Below, in pieces: positions 24,405 to 33,250 of a stretch of 64,000 nt of DNA. Under the pieces are notes generated by a model that was given only the letters and a program-made list of their open reading frames with translations, made no database searches and was not told the origin of the DNA. A program made the translations under genes and the position numbers. The stretch's first letter is position 1. Each line of letters begins with the position of its first letter. Source of the DNA: MGIIa-K1 sp964577145 (GTDB lineage Archaea; Thermoplasmatota; Poseidoniia; Poseidoniales; Poseidoniaceae); the NCBI GenBank assembly GCA_964577145.1, contig CAZNXM010000002.1, forward strand, positions 26,339 to 90,338, in the 5' to 3' direction.

Positions 24405-26426
24405 ATGAAGGGGCAAATATCTCTGTTCCTCCTGTTTTTGTTGGTCGCACCTATTGCAAGTGCATCGATAGACGTCGGCGAAGATGGTGGGGACCTTTGG
24501 CTCTCGTGCCACTCCCTTGAAAATTGTGAATTAACCGAAGTTCCGATTGGCGAAGAGTCGATTGGAGATCAGGTTTCAACCGCCTCACCATTTTCTCCAA
24601 CCCGAGTGATTTTGGAATTTCCGATGTTTCCAGCACAAGATAAAGTCGCTTTGATTCCTGATGTGATTAGGGAAATAGAAATCGATTTGCGCTATCAAGA
24701 TGACGTAGTAGGTGTGTCGAGGCCTGATTTACGCCTGACTCTAATCATCGATGACAAAACAAAGGTCATAGATTTCGAAGGGGATTCTAATCCGCTAGAT
24801 GGTATCGACGGGCCACACCGAGTCGAAGATGAGCCTCTCAATCTCGATGGAGAGAGGCTGTTATGGCCCGGAGAAGTGGTCAAGGTGTTGCTCGAATTCG
24901 AACTGGAAAGGCCAGGGAATTGGGAACTTCATCTCAGAGGTTCATCATTGGTTGGACTCGATATTATCTGGGCAGAAGATATGGCTGGACGAGATGTTGA
25001 CGAGCCTTCTACCGATGCATCACCGCGCAGCACTGAGTTTGAAACAAATCACTATGGGGCATTGGTTGAGGACGACCGTGACTGCTGGTCGTTTGAGATT
25101 GGCGAACATGAAATTATGAGAGTGATTTTCGATTGGGAAGGAGTTCCGGAAGAGATTTCTCAATCACATGGACAGCCCGACCTGATACTTCCAGACCGTA
25201 GAATGGCTCCGAGTCCAGCAGTACAGACCACTCAAGATGACGATGGAACCCGAATAATCTGGCAATGGAGGGCACTACCTACTGGAACACATACGATGTG
25301 TATTGGAGGAAAGTTAGATGCATTTCAGCCATATAATTGGGCTGGAATGATTGCATTCGAAGGGATTGGGCCAATAACTCCAGATGATTTCACCGGTGAA
25401 GCAGTACATGTCACAAATCTCTCTATTGTTGGTTCAGAATCTAATTCTGAGCCCCTTGAAGCCTCTTCTGGGGCAATGATTCTAATTCTTTCAATGGCGA
25501 TGCTATTAGGCCTATTTTTCGAGATGCGGCTCGATACAACCTCCTCTTCGATTAGATATGGGTTATTTATTCCTGGAGTTCTTGTATTATTAGCAGGAGG
25601 AATCATTTCTCCGATGTGGGCGATGAGTGGGCAAGCACAGGATTCCGATGAAATGAATCTTGATGAATTACTCGATAATAGATTGAATCAGTTGTGGCAT
25701 GCTTCACATCCAAGCACACCTGCATCAACTAGAGCATTGCATGTAGGTACTACAATGGGAATGTTAGATGGTGAAACTCTGCAATTGCGAATAGAGGTAG
25801 ATTATGCCTTACCACTTGATGACGGTCGGTGGCAACTTCATGTCCCTGCAATAGATGAGATAGAACTAGATCGTTTGATATTTACAAAATTGGCGGATAA
25901 AGGGTCCAGTACTGCATCTGGTTCAAATTTGGATGAGCATTCAAAGTCGTTTATTTTGACATCTGGTAGAAGCTTAATGCTCGATATGATTATGCTACAA
26001 GCATTATTGGTCGTCGATGAATTGCCAGATTCAAATATCGTCCATTTGGATATAGAAATGGTTGCTTCTCCAGCCCTTGGAGGGGTACAGAACCCCGCTT
26101 GGGCAACACGTCCTGCAAGCATTACTGAAAATCAATGGCGTGTGATGCAAGACATTCTCACTCCAGTGAAAATGGCAGTGACGATTTTGGATGACGATAT
26201 CGACGCGCTTCACATTCTCGTGGAACATGACACTTTCATCCCCCATTCAAACCTCATTACAGTAGAAGGAGTAAATCCAGTTGCAACATTGGTCCCCAAC
26301 CAATACATGTGGGTGATATGCGGGCTAGGTTTAGCTGTTGGCGCAATCATTCTAGAAAGCAAAAGGCGCCGCAGAGCAAAAGATTTGCTCACCGATTGGT
26401 TTGGCGAAAACAATTGGACTGATTAG
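24405..26426 (+). CDS. Secreted multi-pass membrane protein, unknown function
   Basis: I do not recognise this 673-residue protein. Starting at ATG 24405 it has a clear signal peptide (MKGQISLFLLFLLVAPIASAS). A large extracytoplasmic part of about 330 residues follows, with beta-rich sequence and Asp/Glu-rich turns, and two Cys near the start (CHSLENC). Two TM segments lie at about 358-376 and 387-408 (IPGVLVLLAGGIISPMWAMSG), then a second soluble domain, and a final TM near 635-655 with a short basic tail. A GTG at 24375 would add ten hydrophilic residues before the signal peptide. The stop codon overlaps the stop of the convergent TerB-like gene. It is probably a surface or transport component, without further evidence. 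Confidence 0.7.
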   Translation: MKGQISLFLLFLLVAPIASASIDVGEDGGDLWLSCHSLENCELTEVPIGEESIGDQVSTASPFSPTRVILEFPMFPAQDKVALIPDVIREIEIDLRYQDDVVGVSRPDLRLTLIIDDKTKVIDFEGDSNPLDGIDGPHRVEDEPLNLDGERLLWPGEVVKVLLEFELERPGNWELHLRGSSLVGLDIIWAEDMAGRDVDEPSTDASPRSTEFETNHYGALVEDDRDCWSFEIGEHEIMRVIFDWEGVPEEISQSHGQPDLILPDRRMAPSPAVQTTQDDDGTRIIWQWRALPTGTHTMCIGGKLDAFQPYNWAGMIAFEGIGPITPDDFTGEAVHVTNLSIVGSESNSEPLEASSGAMILILSMAMLLGLFFEMRLDTTSSSIRYGLFIPGVLVLLAGGIISPMWAMSGQAQDSDEMNLDELLDNRLNQLWHASHPSTPASTRALHVGTTMGMLDGETLQLRIEVDYALPLDDGRWQLHVPAIDEIELDRLIFTKLADKGSSTASGSNLDEHSKSFILTSGRSLMLDMIMLQALLVVDELPDSNIVHLDIEMVASPALGGVQNPAWATRPASITENQWRVMQDILTPVKMAVTILDDDIDALHILVEHDTFIPHSNLITVEGVNPVATLVPNQYMWVICGLGLAVGAIILESKRRRRAKDLLTDWFGENNWTD

Positions 26427-27064
26427 AGAGATTCAAGAATCTTCTTTGCATCAGAACCAATGTCGCCACTGTCGAGTGCCTTGGCGAGTTTGGTCTTCTT
26501 TGCCTTTGATAGACCAGCAGCATCTGCGGCCTTCTCAATCATTTCTCGCTCATCATCGCTGACCTCTCCATCTGCCAGTGCAGACTTGATCGCTCCTTCT
26601 AGTGCGAGTTTAGATGCTTCTTCATCCGAGATTCCGAGAGCAGCCTGAATCGTCTTTAGTTCGGACAATTCTTCATCGCTGAGATGTCCATCTTCAAATG
26701 CGGCTTCATATTCTTTGACAAGGAAATCGGTATAGGCTTCTGGATTTAGTAGAACATCTCTAATCAGGCCGTGGTCAACACTACCTTGGCGACCACTCAT
26801 CTCGAGAAGTACGATAGATTTGCGAACTTCTTTGATTGCCATGTCTTTGAGTCCATGTGCGGCCCACATTATGCCCGCTACCATTACCGCAGCAGCGAAC
26901 CAGCGCATCACATCAACATCGACAAGGTCACCTGGTGAAATCAATTGGAAAAGGCCAATAACAGCGAGCAGTGAACCGCATATTACCTCAAACCAATCGT
27001 TCAAATCGGGCTCGTCTTCGAATACCGATAGGCGCTCGTCGATGGCTTGGTCGTCGTCTGACAT
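26423..27064 (-). CDS. Membrane protein with TerB-like acidic helical domain
   Basis: This is a 213-residue protein. Two TM helices (about 27-45 and 54-73) precede a cytoplasmic domain of helices with two TerB/DUF533-like repeats: DGHLSDEELSELKTIQAALGISDEE and DGEVSDDEREMIEKAADAAGLS. The acidic DG-x-[LV]-S-[DE]-[DE] loops resemble calcium- or metal-binding TerB domains. The role is unknown; TerB-like domains occur in stress-response and membrane-linked systems. GAGGT precedes the ATG at 27064. The gene is divergent from hel308, and no tellurite-type ter genes are nearby. Confidence 0.65.
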   Translation of the reverse strand: MSDDDQAIDERLSVFEDEPDLNDWFEVICGSLLAVIGLFQLISPGDLVDVDVMRWFAAAVMVAGIMWAAHGLKDMAIKEVRKSIVLLEMSGRQGSVDHGLIRDVLLNPEAYTDFLVKEYEAAFEDGHLSDEELSELKTIQAALGISDEEASKLALEGAIKSALADGEVSDDEREMIEKAADAAGLSKAKKTKLAKALDSGDIGSDAKKILESL

Positions 27065-27150
27065 TGGGACCTCACGGTTGGACGCACTCCTTGAGGGTGT
27101 CGATTCATCTTAGGATGAACTTTTGGACTGTTGGCCGCCACTATCGGAGC

Positions 27151-29673
27151 ATGGGTGAGCCGGAGCGTCGTATCAGTGGCCTTGGCTTACCCGGGAATTT
27201 AGTTCACTTTGTCAGTGATGATTGGGGAATTGAAAATTTGTACCCTCCTCAAGCCGAAGCGATGACCTCGGTCTTATCTGGCCGTAATACCATGGTTTGT
27301 ATTCCTACAGCGAGTGGCAAGAGTCTTGTGGCTTTCTTGGGAATCGCAAAGAGGCTACTAGTCGATGACATAGGTAGTAGAGCTGTATACATTGTTCCAT
27401 TGAAGGCTTTGGCTAGCGAGAAGCAGGCAGAATTGAATGAGTTAGGGTCGGCTCTGGGACTCAAAGTAGGACTTGGGATCGGCGATGCCCCAGGAGAGGC
27501 AAGGAAAATAGATGATTGCGATATCCTTGTGTGCACCAGTGAAAAACTCGATTCATTAATGCGTAGTAAACCCGAGATTCTCGGCAAAGTTTCCGTTGTT
27601 GTTGCCGATGAGTTTCATTTGCTCAATGACTCCCATAGAGGGCCAACTATGGAAGTAAATTTGACTCGAGTGCGTCATTTACGACCCGAGGCACAGATTA
27701 TTGCTCTTTCAGCAACTGTAGGAAATAGTCAGGATTTGGCAGATTGGTTAGAAGCAGATTTGATAGTTTCATCATGGAGGCCGGTGAGTCTTGAATATTC
27801 GACTCTTGCCGAATTGGATTTGGAGCCACGTGCGCTTCAGAAGTCCGAGATGATTACCGATGGTGGTTCATTGAATCCCCCCCGGACACTCAATGGCCCA
27901 AAAAGCCACGTTGCTTGGTCTGTATTAGCTGATTCTTGGTCGGAGGGAGGGCAACTACTGGTCTTTGTTGGGACTAGAAGATCCGCCCAATCAGAAGCGC
28001 GAAAACTAGGGCAAAGAATGCAAAAACACCTACAAAAGAATGACCCTGAACGACTAATCTCCTTACGCAAGTTATCAGAAAGGTTGGGAAGAGGTTCAAA
28101 TTCAAATGTGGGCGATGCACTGGCTGAATCGGTATTAGGCGGAGTTGCATTCCATCATGCCGGTCTACGGCATCAGCAGCGTTCCTTAATCGAAGAGGCA
28201 TTCAAGGATAAGTCACTATTTTGTCTATGTGCTACTCCTACACTTGCAGCAGGAGTTAATCTTCCCGCTCGAAGAGTATTGGTCAGAGACCTCAAGCGGT
28301 ACGAAGATGGAATGAGCCGCTTCCTTCCAGTAATGGAGGTAAGGCAAATGCTTGGAAGGGCTGGAAGACCACGATATGACACGAAAGGTGAGGCGTGGTT
28401 AGCATGTAAGGGAGGAGACCCTCGTGAAGCGGCAGATGAGGTGGCAGATAGGTACATACATGGGCCTATAGAAGACATTACTTCGAAGTTGGCGGCAGAG
28501 CCAGCAATGCGTGTTCATCTTCTTTCATCAATAGCTACTGGAGGATTAACTGAACGAGGAAATATTGGAGATTTCTTTTCGAATACTTATCTAGGGCACA
28601 CTCAACCAAATCAATTTCTTCAGGATAATATTGACAAGATGCTCAAGTGGTTGGTAGAGAAACGTTTCATTCGAAGAAAGGTTCACGACCCAGACATTGA
28701 GGGCGATCATTGGGATGACAACTCCCCGGAGTGGGTAGATGCGGCAAAGAATGCTGGCGGAGTAAGTCTTTCAGAACCTCATTCAAGGCTAGAGCCTATG
28801 GAGGTGTCATTCGGTTTTACCCCTGCATCAACATTACCTTCTCGTACTCTCAGTATTGCTGGAATGGAGGCTGACACCAATGTCTACGAGGCTACAGCCA
28901 TGGGTGAAAGGGTAGCCCAACTCTATGTTGACCCATTATCTGCAGATGTGATGATCGATGGATTGCGGCGTTGTGTGAGGCGTCTAGTACGGAAAGATTT
29001 GCCAGTCACTCACTTCGGGTTATGTCATTTGGTTGCTGCAACTCCTGATTTCTTGCCATTTTGGGCAAAGGCGAGTGAGTTGGAAATGAATAGTATGCTT
29101 CGTCGTAAAGCGGCATTAGTCGAAGACGACCTTCTAATCGATTCACCACTCGAAGAGCGCGCTTTAGGTTTGGTCAAGAGTGCATGGTGTGCTGAAATGT
29201 GGTACGAGGAAGAAGGCCTGCGTATAATTGAGAAAGAAATTGGCGTGAGCCCTGGAGATGTTCATTCAAGAATCGATCTAATGACTTGGTTGCTATTAGC
29301 TGCTAGAGAAATTCTACTCAAAGATGACGTATTTGCCGAAGAGCATCAACCACAGGTTGCTGAATTGATGAGGCTAATCGACCTAACCCGAAGAAGAGTC
29401 AGAGCAGGATGCAAAGAAGATTTGTTGCAATTAGTACAAGTTCGAAACATTGGACGCACACGGGCACGAACTCTTGCAAAGAGAGGGATACGTACTCCTG
29501 CGGACCTATTACGATTAACAAATAAGGACTTAGATGCCATCAAATCATTGCGTGGTTGGGGTCCGGTAATGGTGGAGCGCATGATGGAAGAAGTGCGCAA
29601 ATTAGCCGGTCAAGAAACCGTTGTACGGCAGAGAACCGACGACCTACCTCTCCCCGGAGAGCGTGATGATTGA
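27151..29673 (+). CDS. hel308: Hel308-type ATP-dependent DNA helicase
   Basis: This superfamily 2 helicase of the Ski2/Hel308 type has about 840 residues. From ATG 27151 it reads ENLYPPQAEAM (Q motif, about 29-38), PTASGKS Walker A (52-58), VADEFHLLND (151-160, DExH box), LSATVGN, AATPTLAAGVN-like CATPTLAAGVNLPAR, and QMLGRAGRPRYD (motif VI). The C-terminus carries a helix-hairpin-helix pair (VRNIGRTRARTLAKRGI and LRGWGPVMVERMM). Archaeal Hel308 unwinds lagging strands at stalled forks. An in-frame ATG at 27115 is an alternative start, and the frame stays open further upstream over the divergent gene, which I discount because YPPQ usually lies close to the N-terminus. It overlaps the Cgi121 gene by 4 nt. 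Confidence 0.88.
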   Translation: MGEPERRISGLGLPGNLVHFVSDDWGIENLYPPQAEAMTSVLSGRNTMVCIPTASGKSLVAFLGIAKRLLVDDIGSRAVYIVPLKALASEKQAELNELGSALGLKVGLGIGDAPGEARKIDDCDILVCTSEKLDSLMRSKPEILGKVSVVVADEFHLLNDSHRGPTMEVNLTRVRHLRPEAQIIALSATVGNSQDLADWLEADLIVSSWRPVSLEYSTLAELDLEPRALQKSEMITDGGSLNPPRTLNGPKSHVAWSVLADSWSEGGQLLVFVGTRRSAQSEARKLGQRMQKHLQKNDPERLISLRKLSERLGRGSNSNVGDALAESVLGGVAFHHAGLRHQQRSLIEEAFKDKSLFCLCATPTLAAGVNLPARRVLVRDLKRYEDGMSRFLPVMEVRQMLGRAGRPRYDTKGEAWLACKGGDPREAADEVADRYIHGPIEDITSKLAAEPAMRVHLLSSIATGGLTERGNIGDFFSNTYLGHTQPNQFLQDNIDKMLKWLVEKRFIRRKVHDPDIEGDHWDDNSPEWVDAAKNAGGVSLSEPHSRLEPMEVSFGFTPASTLPSRTLSIAGMEADTNVYEATAMGERVAQLYVDPLSADVMIDGLRRCVRRLVRKDLPVTHFGLCHLVAATPDFLPFWAKASELEMNSMLRRKAALVEDDLLIDSPLEERALGLVKSAWCAEMWYEEEGLRIIEKEIGVSPGDVHSRIDLMTWLLLAAREILLKDDVFAEEHQPQVAELMRLIDLTRRRVRAGCKEDLLQLVQVRNIGRTRARTLAKRGIRTPADLLRLTNKDLDAIKSLRGWGPVMVERMMEEVRKLAGQETVVRQRTDDLPLPGERDD

Positions 29674-30185
29674 AGAGGGATGGACAACTCGACCATCTGA
29701 TGGCAGCACCTGATTTCCCCTGCCGAAGGGTGTCCTTTTCGAGCCCGATTGAAAATTCAAGGGATATTATTGGCCATTGGCTCAAGATAAGGGAAGGTCC
29801 GGAATGGGTCTTATTGTCGGGAGAAGCTTTGGTCAGTGATGTACAATGTTGGGTCGCATATGAGGTATTACTCCGTAATCAAGAACGTGGTGTCATGAAA
29901 TCAAACTCATTAGATGGGGAATTTCTTCGCTTGATATCGGGTACTCATCATATTTCTGAAGCATTCCGCAGAGCAGGACTTGTTGACGGTGATACCAATG
30001 CATGGATGGTGCACCTCGGTGGAAATGCAGATTCAAATTTCTCTTCTCATGCAGAAGCAATGGGTCTTGAACTAACCGATGAGAGGCCATCGACTGAGTT
30101 GTCAGATTTCCGTCGCCTCGGAATAATTGAAGGCGAAGGAGAGGATGTGGCCATAGGCCACATCCATCTTGCAGATTTGCGCTGA
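29670..30185 (+). CDS. Cgi121-like subunit of the KEOPS complex
   Basis: This is a 171-residue protein whose ATG overlaps the hel308 stop (ATGA). The central LRLISGTHHISEAFRRAGLVDGDTNAWMVHLG (about 85-117) corresponds to the conserved core of Cgi121, where a helix with RQI-like sequence followed by AIxxxGI is typical. Cgi121 binds the Bud32 kinase and the tRNA 3' end in KEOPS, which makes the t6A modification at position 37 of tRNA. No other KEOPS gene is in the window. Assignment rests on this motif and size only. A joint transcript with a DNA repair helicase would be a curious pairing. Confidence 0.62.
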   Translation: MKRDGQLDHLMAAPDFPCRRVSFSSPIENSRDIIGHWLKIREGPEWVLLSGEALVSDVQCWVAYEVLLRNQERGVMKSNSLDGEFLRLISGTHHISEAFRRAGLVDGDTNAWMVHLGGNADSNFSSHAEAMGLELTDERPSTELSDFRRLGIIEGEGEDVAIGHIHLADLR

Positions 30186-30227
30186 GCAAACACAGTATTC
30201 AAGGAGCCCCGCTTCTGAGGGTGTTTC

Positions 30228-31670
30228 ATGGTGGTCAGTGCGAATCCGGCTGGTAAGGTCATGGAATCGACTGGAAGACTGCTAGATGTAGACAAAATGA
30301 CTCGTGCACTGGACCTCGCTACGAGCCTTGGTGCAACATATGCCGAGATTCGTTTGGTTAGTGAGACAACAAATTCTGCCTCACTCAAAGATGGTAAATT
30401 GGAAAGAGCAATTCCTGGCCAAGAGATAGGTGTGACACTTCGCATCTTAGCAGATGGAGCGTGGGGTGTACATTCTACTAGTGACATCAGTTCAATTTCC
30501 GATCAAATAGAATCGACAACACGACTTGCTCGTGCGGTTGCAGCACGGCATTCATCATCCTCAGATGCAATTGCATTAGCCGAGGTGCCAATCATTCAGG
30601 ACGAGGTGCATTGGCGCAGTGTAAAAGACGTCAGAGATACCGATTTAGACACACGAATCGAAATGATGACTGCAATTGATGCTGAGGCTAAAGATGATGA
30701 TAGAATCGTTGCAACATCAACCGGATGGTTGGATGAGCACATCCAAACCGAGTTACTTACCAGTGAAGGAATGGACCGTGTGTGGTCATTCCAACGTTCT
30801 CTAATCAACGGCATGGTTACTGCAAGAGAGGATTCTGATGTCGTATCTTACAGGATGAGAAATGGCGGTGAAGGTGGGCTCGAGGTTATCGAAAAGGCCG
30901 ACTTAGGTGCAATGGGGCGCGAAGCACGCCTCTCCGCAATCAGACTTCTATCTGCTGAAAGAGCCCCATCAGGAAAGATGCCTCTTGTAGCAGACCGAGA
31001 CCTAACTGGAGTATACATTCACGAAGCACTTGGACATCCATGTGAGGCAGATTTAGTTCAGGCAGGAGATTCTTGTCTTGAAGGTAAATTGGGACAAAAG
31101 ATAGGTTCGGACATGGTTACTGTGGTCGATGATCCGACAATGCGTGGCGGTTATGGCTGCTACCCGATTGATGATGAGGGAGTCGATACTCGTGAAAAGA
31201 GATTAATCGTGAATGGTGTACTGACCGAGTACCTCAATCATCGTGAGACTGCTCACAAATTTTCTCTTGAGCCAAATGGCGCAGCAAGAGCCCAAGATGG
31301 GCTACATCACCCTCTGGTTAGGATGTCAAATACAGTAATCAAAGGTGGAACTCACAACGACCTCGATGAATTGATTGAAGATATTGAACATGGCATATAC
31401 GCTTGCGGTAGCCGTGGCGGCCAAGTTGACACCGGCCGAGGCTCATTCCAATTTGCAGCCCAAGAAGCATGGCTAATAGAAAACGGCTCGATAACGCGAC
31501 CGGTGAAGGATGTAAGCGTCAGTGGGATGACATTGCAGATTCTCAAAGACGTGGATGGTCTGACCAAGGATGCAAGACTTGCAGCACCTGGTTTCTGTGG
31601 TAAGGGCCAGACGGTTCCTGTGGGTGATGGCGGTCCACTGATGAGGATTCGCGAAGCCTTGGTGGGATGA
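30228..31670 (+). CDS. tldD: TldD-type zinc metalloprotease
   Basis: This 480-residue protein is the active subunit of the TldD/TldE protease. The family zinc motif HEALGHPCEAD lies at 265-275, and the C-terminal ARLAAPGFCGKGQTVPVGDGGP region is typical. TldD/E heterodimers cleave unfolded peptides, process microcin B17-type peptides and degrade CcdA in bacteria. GAGGGTG precedes the ATG; an in-frame ATG also occurs at 30261. The stop overlaps the ATG of tldE (4 nt), consistent with a 1:1 complex. No peptide-antibiotic genes are adjacent, so the substrate here is unknown. Confidence 0.9.
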   Translation: MVVSANPAGKVMESTGRLLDVDKMTRALDLATSLGATYAEIRLVSETTNSASLKDGKLERAIPGQEIGVTLRILADGAWGVHSTSDISSISDQIESTTRLARAVAARHSSSSDAIALAEVPIIQDEVHWRSVKDVRDTDLDTRIEMMTAIDAEAKDDDRIVATSTGWLDEHIQTELLTSEGMDRVWSFQRSLINGMVTAREDSDVVSYRMRNGGEGGLEVIEKADLGAMGREARLSAIRLLSAERAPSGKMPLVADRDLTGVYIHEALGHPCEADLVQAGDSCLEGKLGQKIGSDMVTVVDDPTMRGGYGCYPIDDEGVDTREKRLIVNGVLTEYLNHRETAHKFSLEPNGAARAQDGLHHPLVRMSNTVIKGGTHNDLDELIEDIEHGIYACGSRGGQVDTGRGSFQFAAQEAWLIENGSITRPVKDVSVSGMTLQILKDVDGLTKDARLAAPGFCGKGQTVPVGDGGPLMRIREALVG

Positions 31671-33073
31671 TTATGATTCCAGACGACGCTGTGGAAAGGC
31701 TCCTTGAGTCATGCGCCTCAATCGGAACGGCTTGTGAAGCTGCAGGCATTTCTAGTTGGGAGGTATATGCAAACCAAGGCTATGGTCATTCATTGGATTT
31801 CGAGGCAGGACGAATCTCAATGGCATCCGGTGGAGGCGATGGTGGATTCGGTCTTCGCGTAGTCGAGGATGGACGCTATGGATACGCTCACTTAGTCGAT
31901 CCAAGAGGTGCGGCAAGAGCTATTTCAGAAGCAATAGGAATCGCACGAAGGTCTCCATCAATACCGGGCTTTGAATTACCTGCTTCAGAAGACTCAAAAT
32001 CGGTTGGTGGAATGCTTGACAAGAGGATTCTCGACATAGGTCCAGAGGAATTGTTGAATCAAGGTGACCAAGTACTTGCTCGAGTTGCTGAGTTGGATTC
32101 ACGCGCCGTAGCAGTAGGGGGTGGAATCGGTGTTGGAGCAACAGCAGGAGCGATTCTAACCAGCAATGGTATCGAAGATGGCGGCATCTTCAGTTCCCAT
32201 GGAATTGGTGTACACATCTCCATAGATGAAGACGACCAACTAACTTCATCCTACGAGGGTGATTCTTCACGCAAGTTGCTTGAGGACCCATTAGCCTCAG
32301 TCGATAAAGCGATTCATTGGTCGCAGATTACCCGTGACAAAGTACCGGGGGGCGAAACAGAGGATTGCCCGGTGTTGATGACAAGTGATGGATTTGCGCC
32401 TTTGTTTTCCATGGTAGTTCCTACTGCCGTAAAGGGTGAAAGGATGGTTCGAGGAGAATCCCTGTGGGCTGGAATGCTTGGACAACAGGTACTGGCTCCG
32501 CATCTCAGTCTGGTCGACGACCGTCGAATGGAAGGAGGCACTTCCTCAGGTTCTCGCGATGGAGAAGGAGTTCCAACCTCGACAAGAACACTAGTCGACT
32601 CAGGACGGCTTCTCGATCAAATTTGGTCCACCCGTGACGCTGCACAACAAGTAGCAGAAGGAAGAATCGATTCCGCTGCTTCAACGGGTTCAGCATCAAG
32701 AGGAGGTCATACGTCTCCACCAGGTTGTGGTTGTGGCGACATGATTCTGTCCTCCAGTGATAAAGTGATGTCACGTGATGACTTAATCGAAGAGATGGGT
32801 GAGGGCTATGTCATTCATTCAGTAATGGGCGCACATACAGCCAATCCGACTAGCGGTGACTTTTCAGTAACCACATCGACGATACTTCGCGTCGAAGGAG
32901 GACAAGTAGTAGGAGCTCTTTCGCAAGCGGGGTTCTCTGGTAATATGGCAAAGGCGCTGAGAGGCAAGGTAATCCTCGGAAATCAAAGGTCAAAACAAGG
33001 GTCATATTCCTCTGGTTCGATGCATGTTCCTGATGTATTATTGATGGATGGGCTCCGAGTAAATCCTGCTTGA
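31667..33073 (+). CDS. tldE: TldE/PmbA-type partner of TldD
   Basis: This 468-residue protein is related to TldD but lacks the HExxxH zinc motif, as expected for the non-catalytic subunit TldE (PmbA). It shares features such as GGGDGGFGLRVVEDGRYGYAH near residues 44-65, typical of the N-terminal domain, and a C-terminal SQAGFSGNMAKALRGKVILGNQR stretch. The ATG overlaps the tldD stop, so the two are coupled. The 168 bases after its stop hold a CCCGTC/GACGGG hairpin (33203-33218) and no gene. Confidence 0.88.
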   Translation: MIMIPDDAVERLLESCASIGTACEAAGISSWEVYANQGYGHSLDFEAGRISMASGGGDGGFGLRVVEDGRYGYAHLVDPRGAARAISEAIGIARRSPSIPGFELPASEDSKSVGGMLDKRILDIGPEELLNQGDQVLARVAELDSRAVAVGGGIGVGATAGAILTSNGIEDGGIFSSHGIGVHISIDEDDQLTSSYEGDSSRKLLEDPLASVDKAIHWSQITRDKVPGGETEDCPVLMTSDGFAPLFSMVVPTAVKGERMVRGESLWAGMLGQQVLAPHLSLVDDRRMEGGTSSGSRDGEGVPTSTRTLVDSGRLLDQIWSTRDAAQQVAEGRIDSAASTGSASRGGHTSPPGCGCGDMILSSSDKVMSRDDLIEEMGEGYVIHSVMGAHTANPTSGDFSVTTSTILRVEGGQVVGALSQAGFSGNMAKALRGKVILGNQRSKQGSYSSGSMHVPDVLLMDGLRVNPA

Positions 33074-33202
33074 AGCACGTACGCACACGCAAGAAGTGAG
33101 CGTTTCTTTCCGAATCCTTCATGAGCCCTCGCCATCCACCGTTAGGTCTACGGAGGAGAAGGTAGTGTACATACTCAACCAGCCAACACGCAGTCCCGAA
33201 CT

Positions 33203-33218
33203 CCCGTCCTTCGACGGG
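33203..33218 (+). other. Hairpin in the leader of the RPA gene
   Basis: CCCGTC (33203-33208) pairs perfectly with GACGGG (33213-33218) over a CTTC loop, 32 nt before the TTG start. A GACCGGTC palindrome follows at 33231-33238. The loop is of the stable UUCG-like kind. It may be a leader structure or mark the end of the tldE message, 130 nt upstream. Confidence 0.3.
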
Positions 33219-33250
33219 TCAGAAAATGAAGACCGGTCGAGGTGGGTAAT

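Noticed and set aside
26971..27150. N-terminal extension of the Hel308 frame
   Set aside because: It overlaps the divergent TerB-like gene and is very rich in Arg; the family start is close to the YPPQ motif.
33074..33250. tRNA or structured RNA gene in the 168-base gap before rpa
   Set aside because: No cloverleaf or T-loop sequence; only a 6-bp hairpin and a short palindrome are seen.
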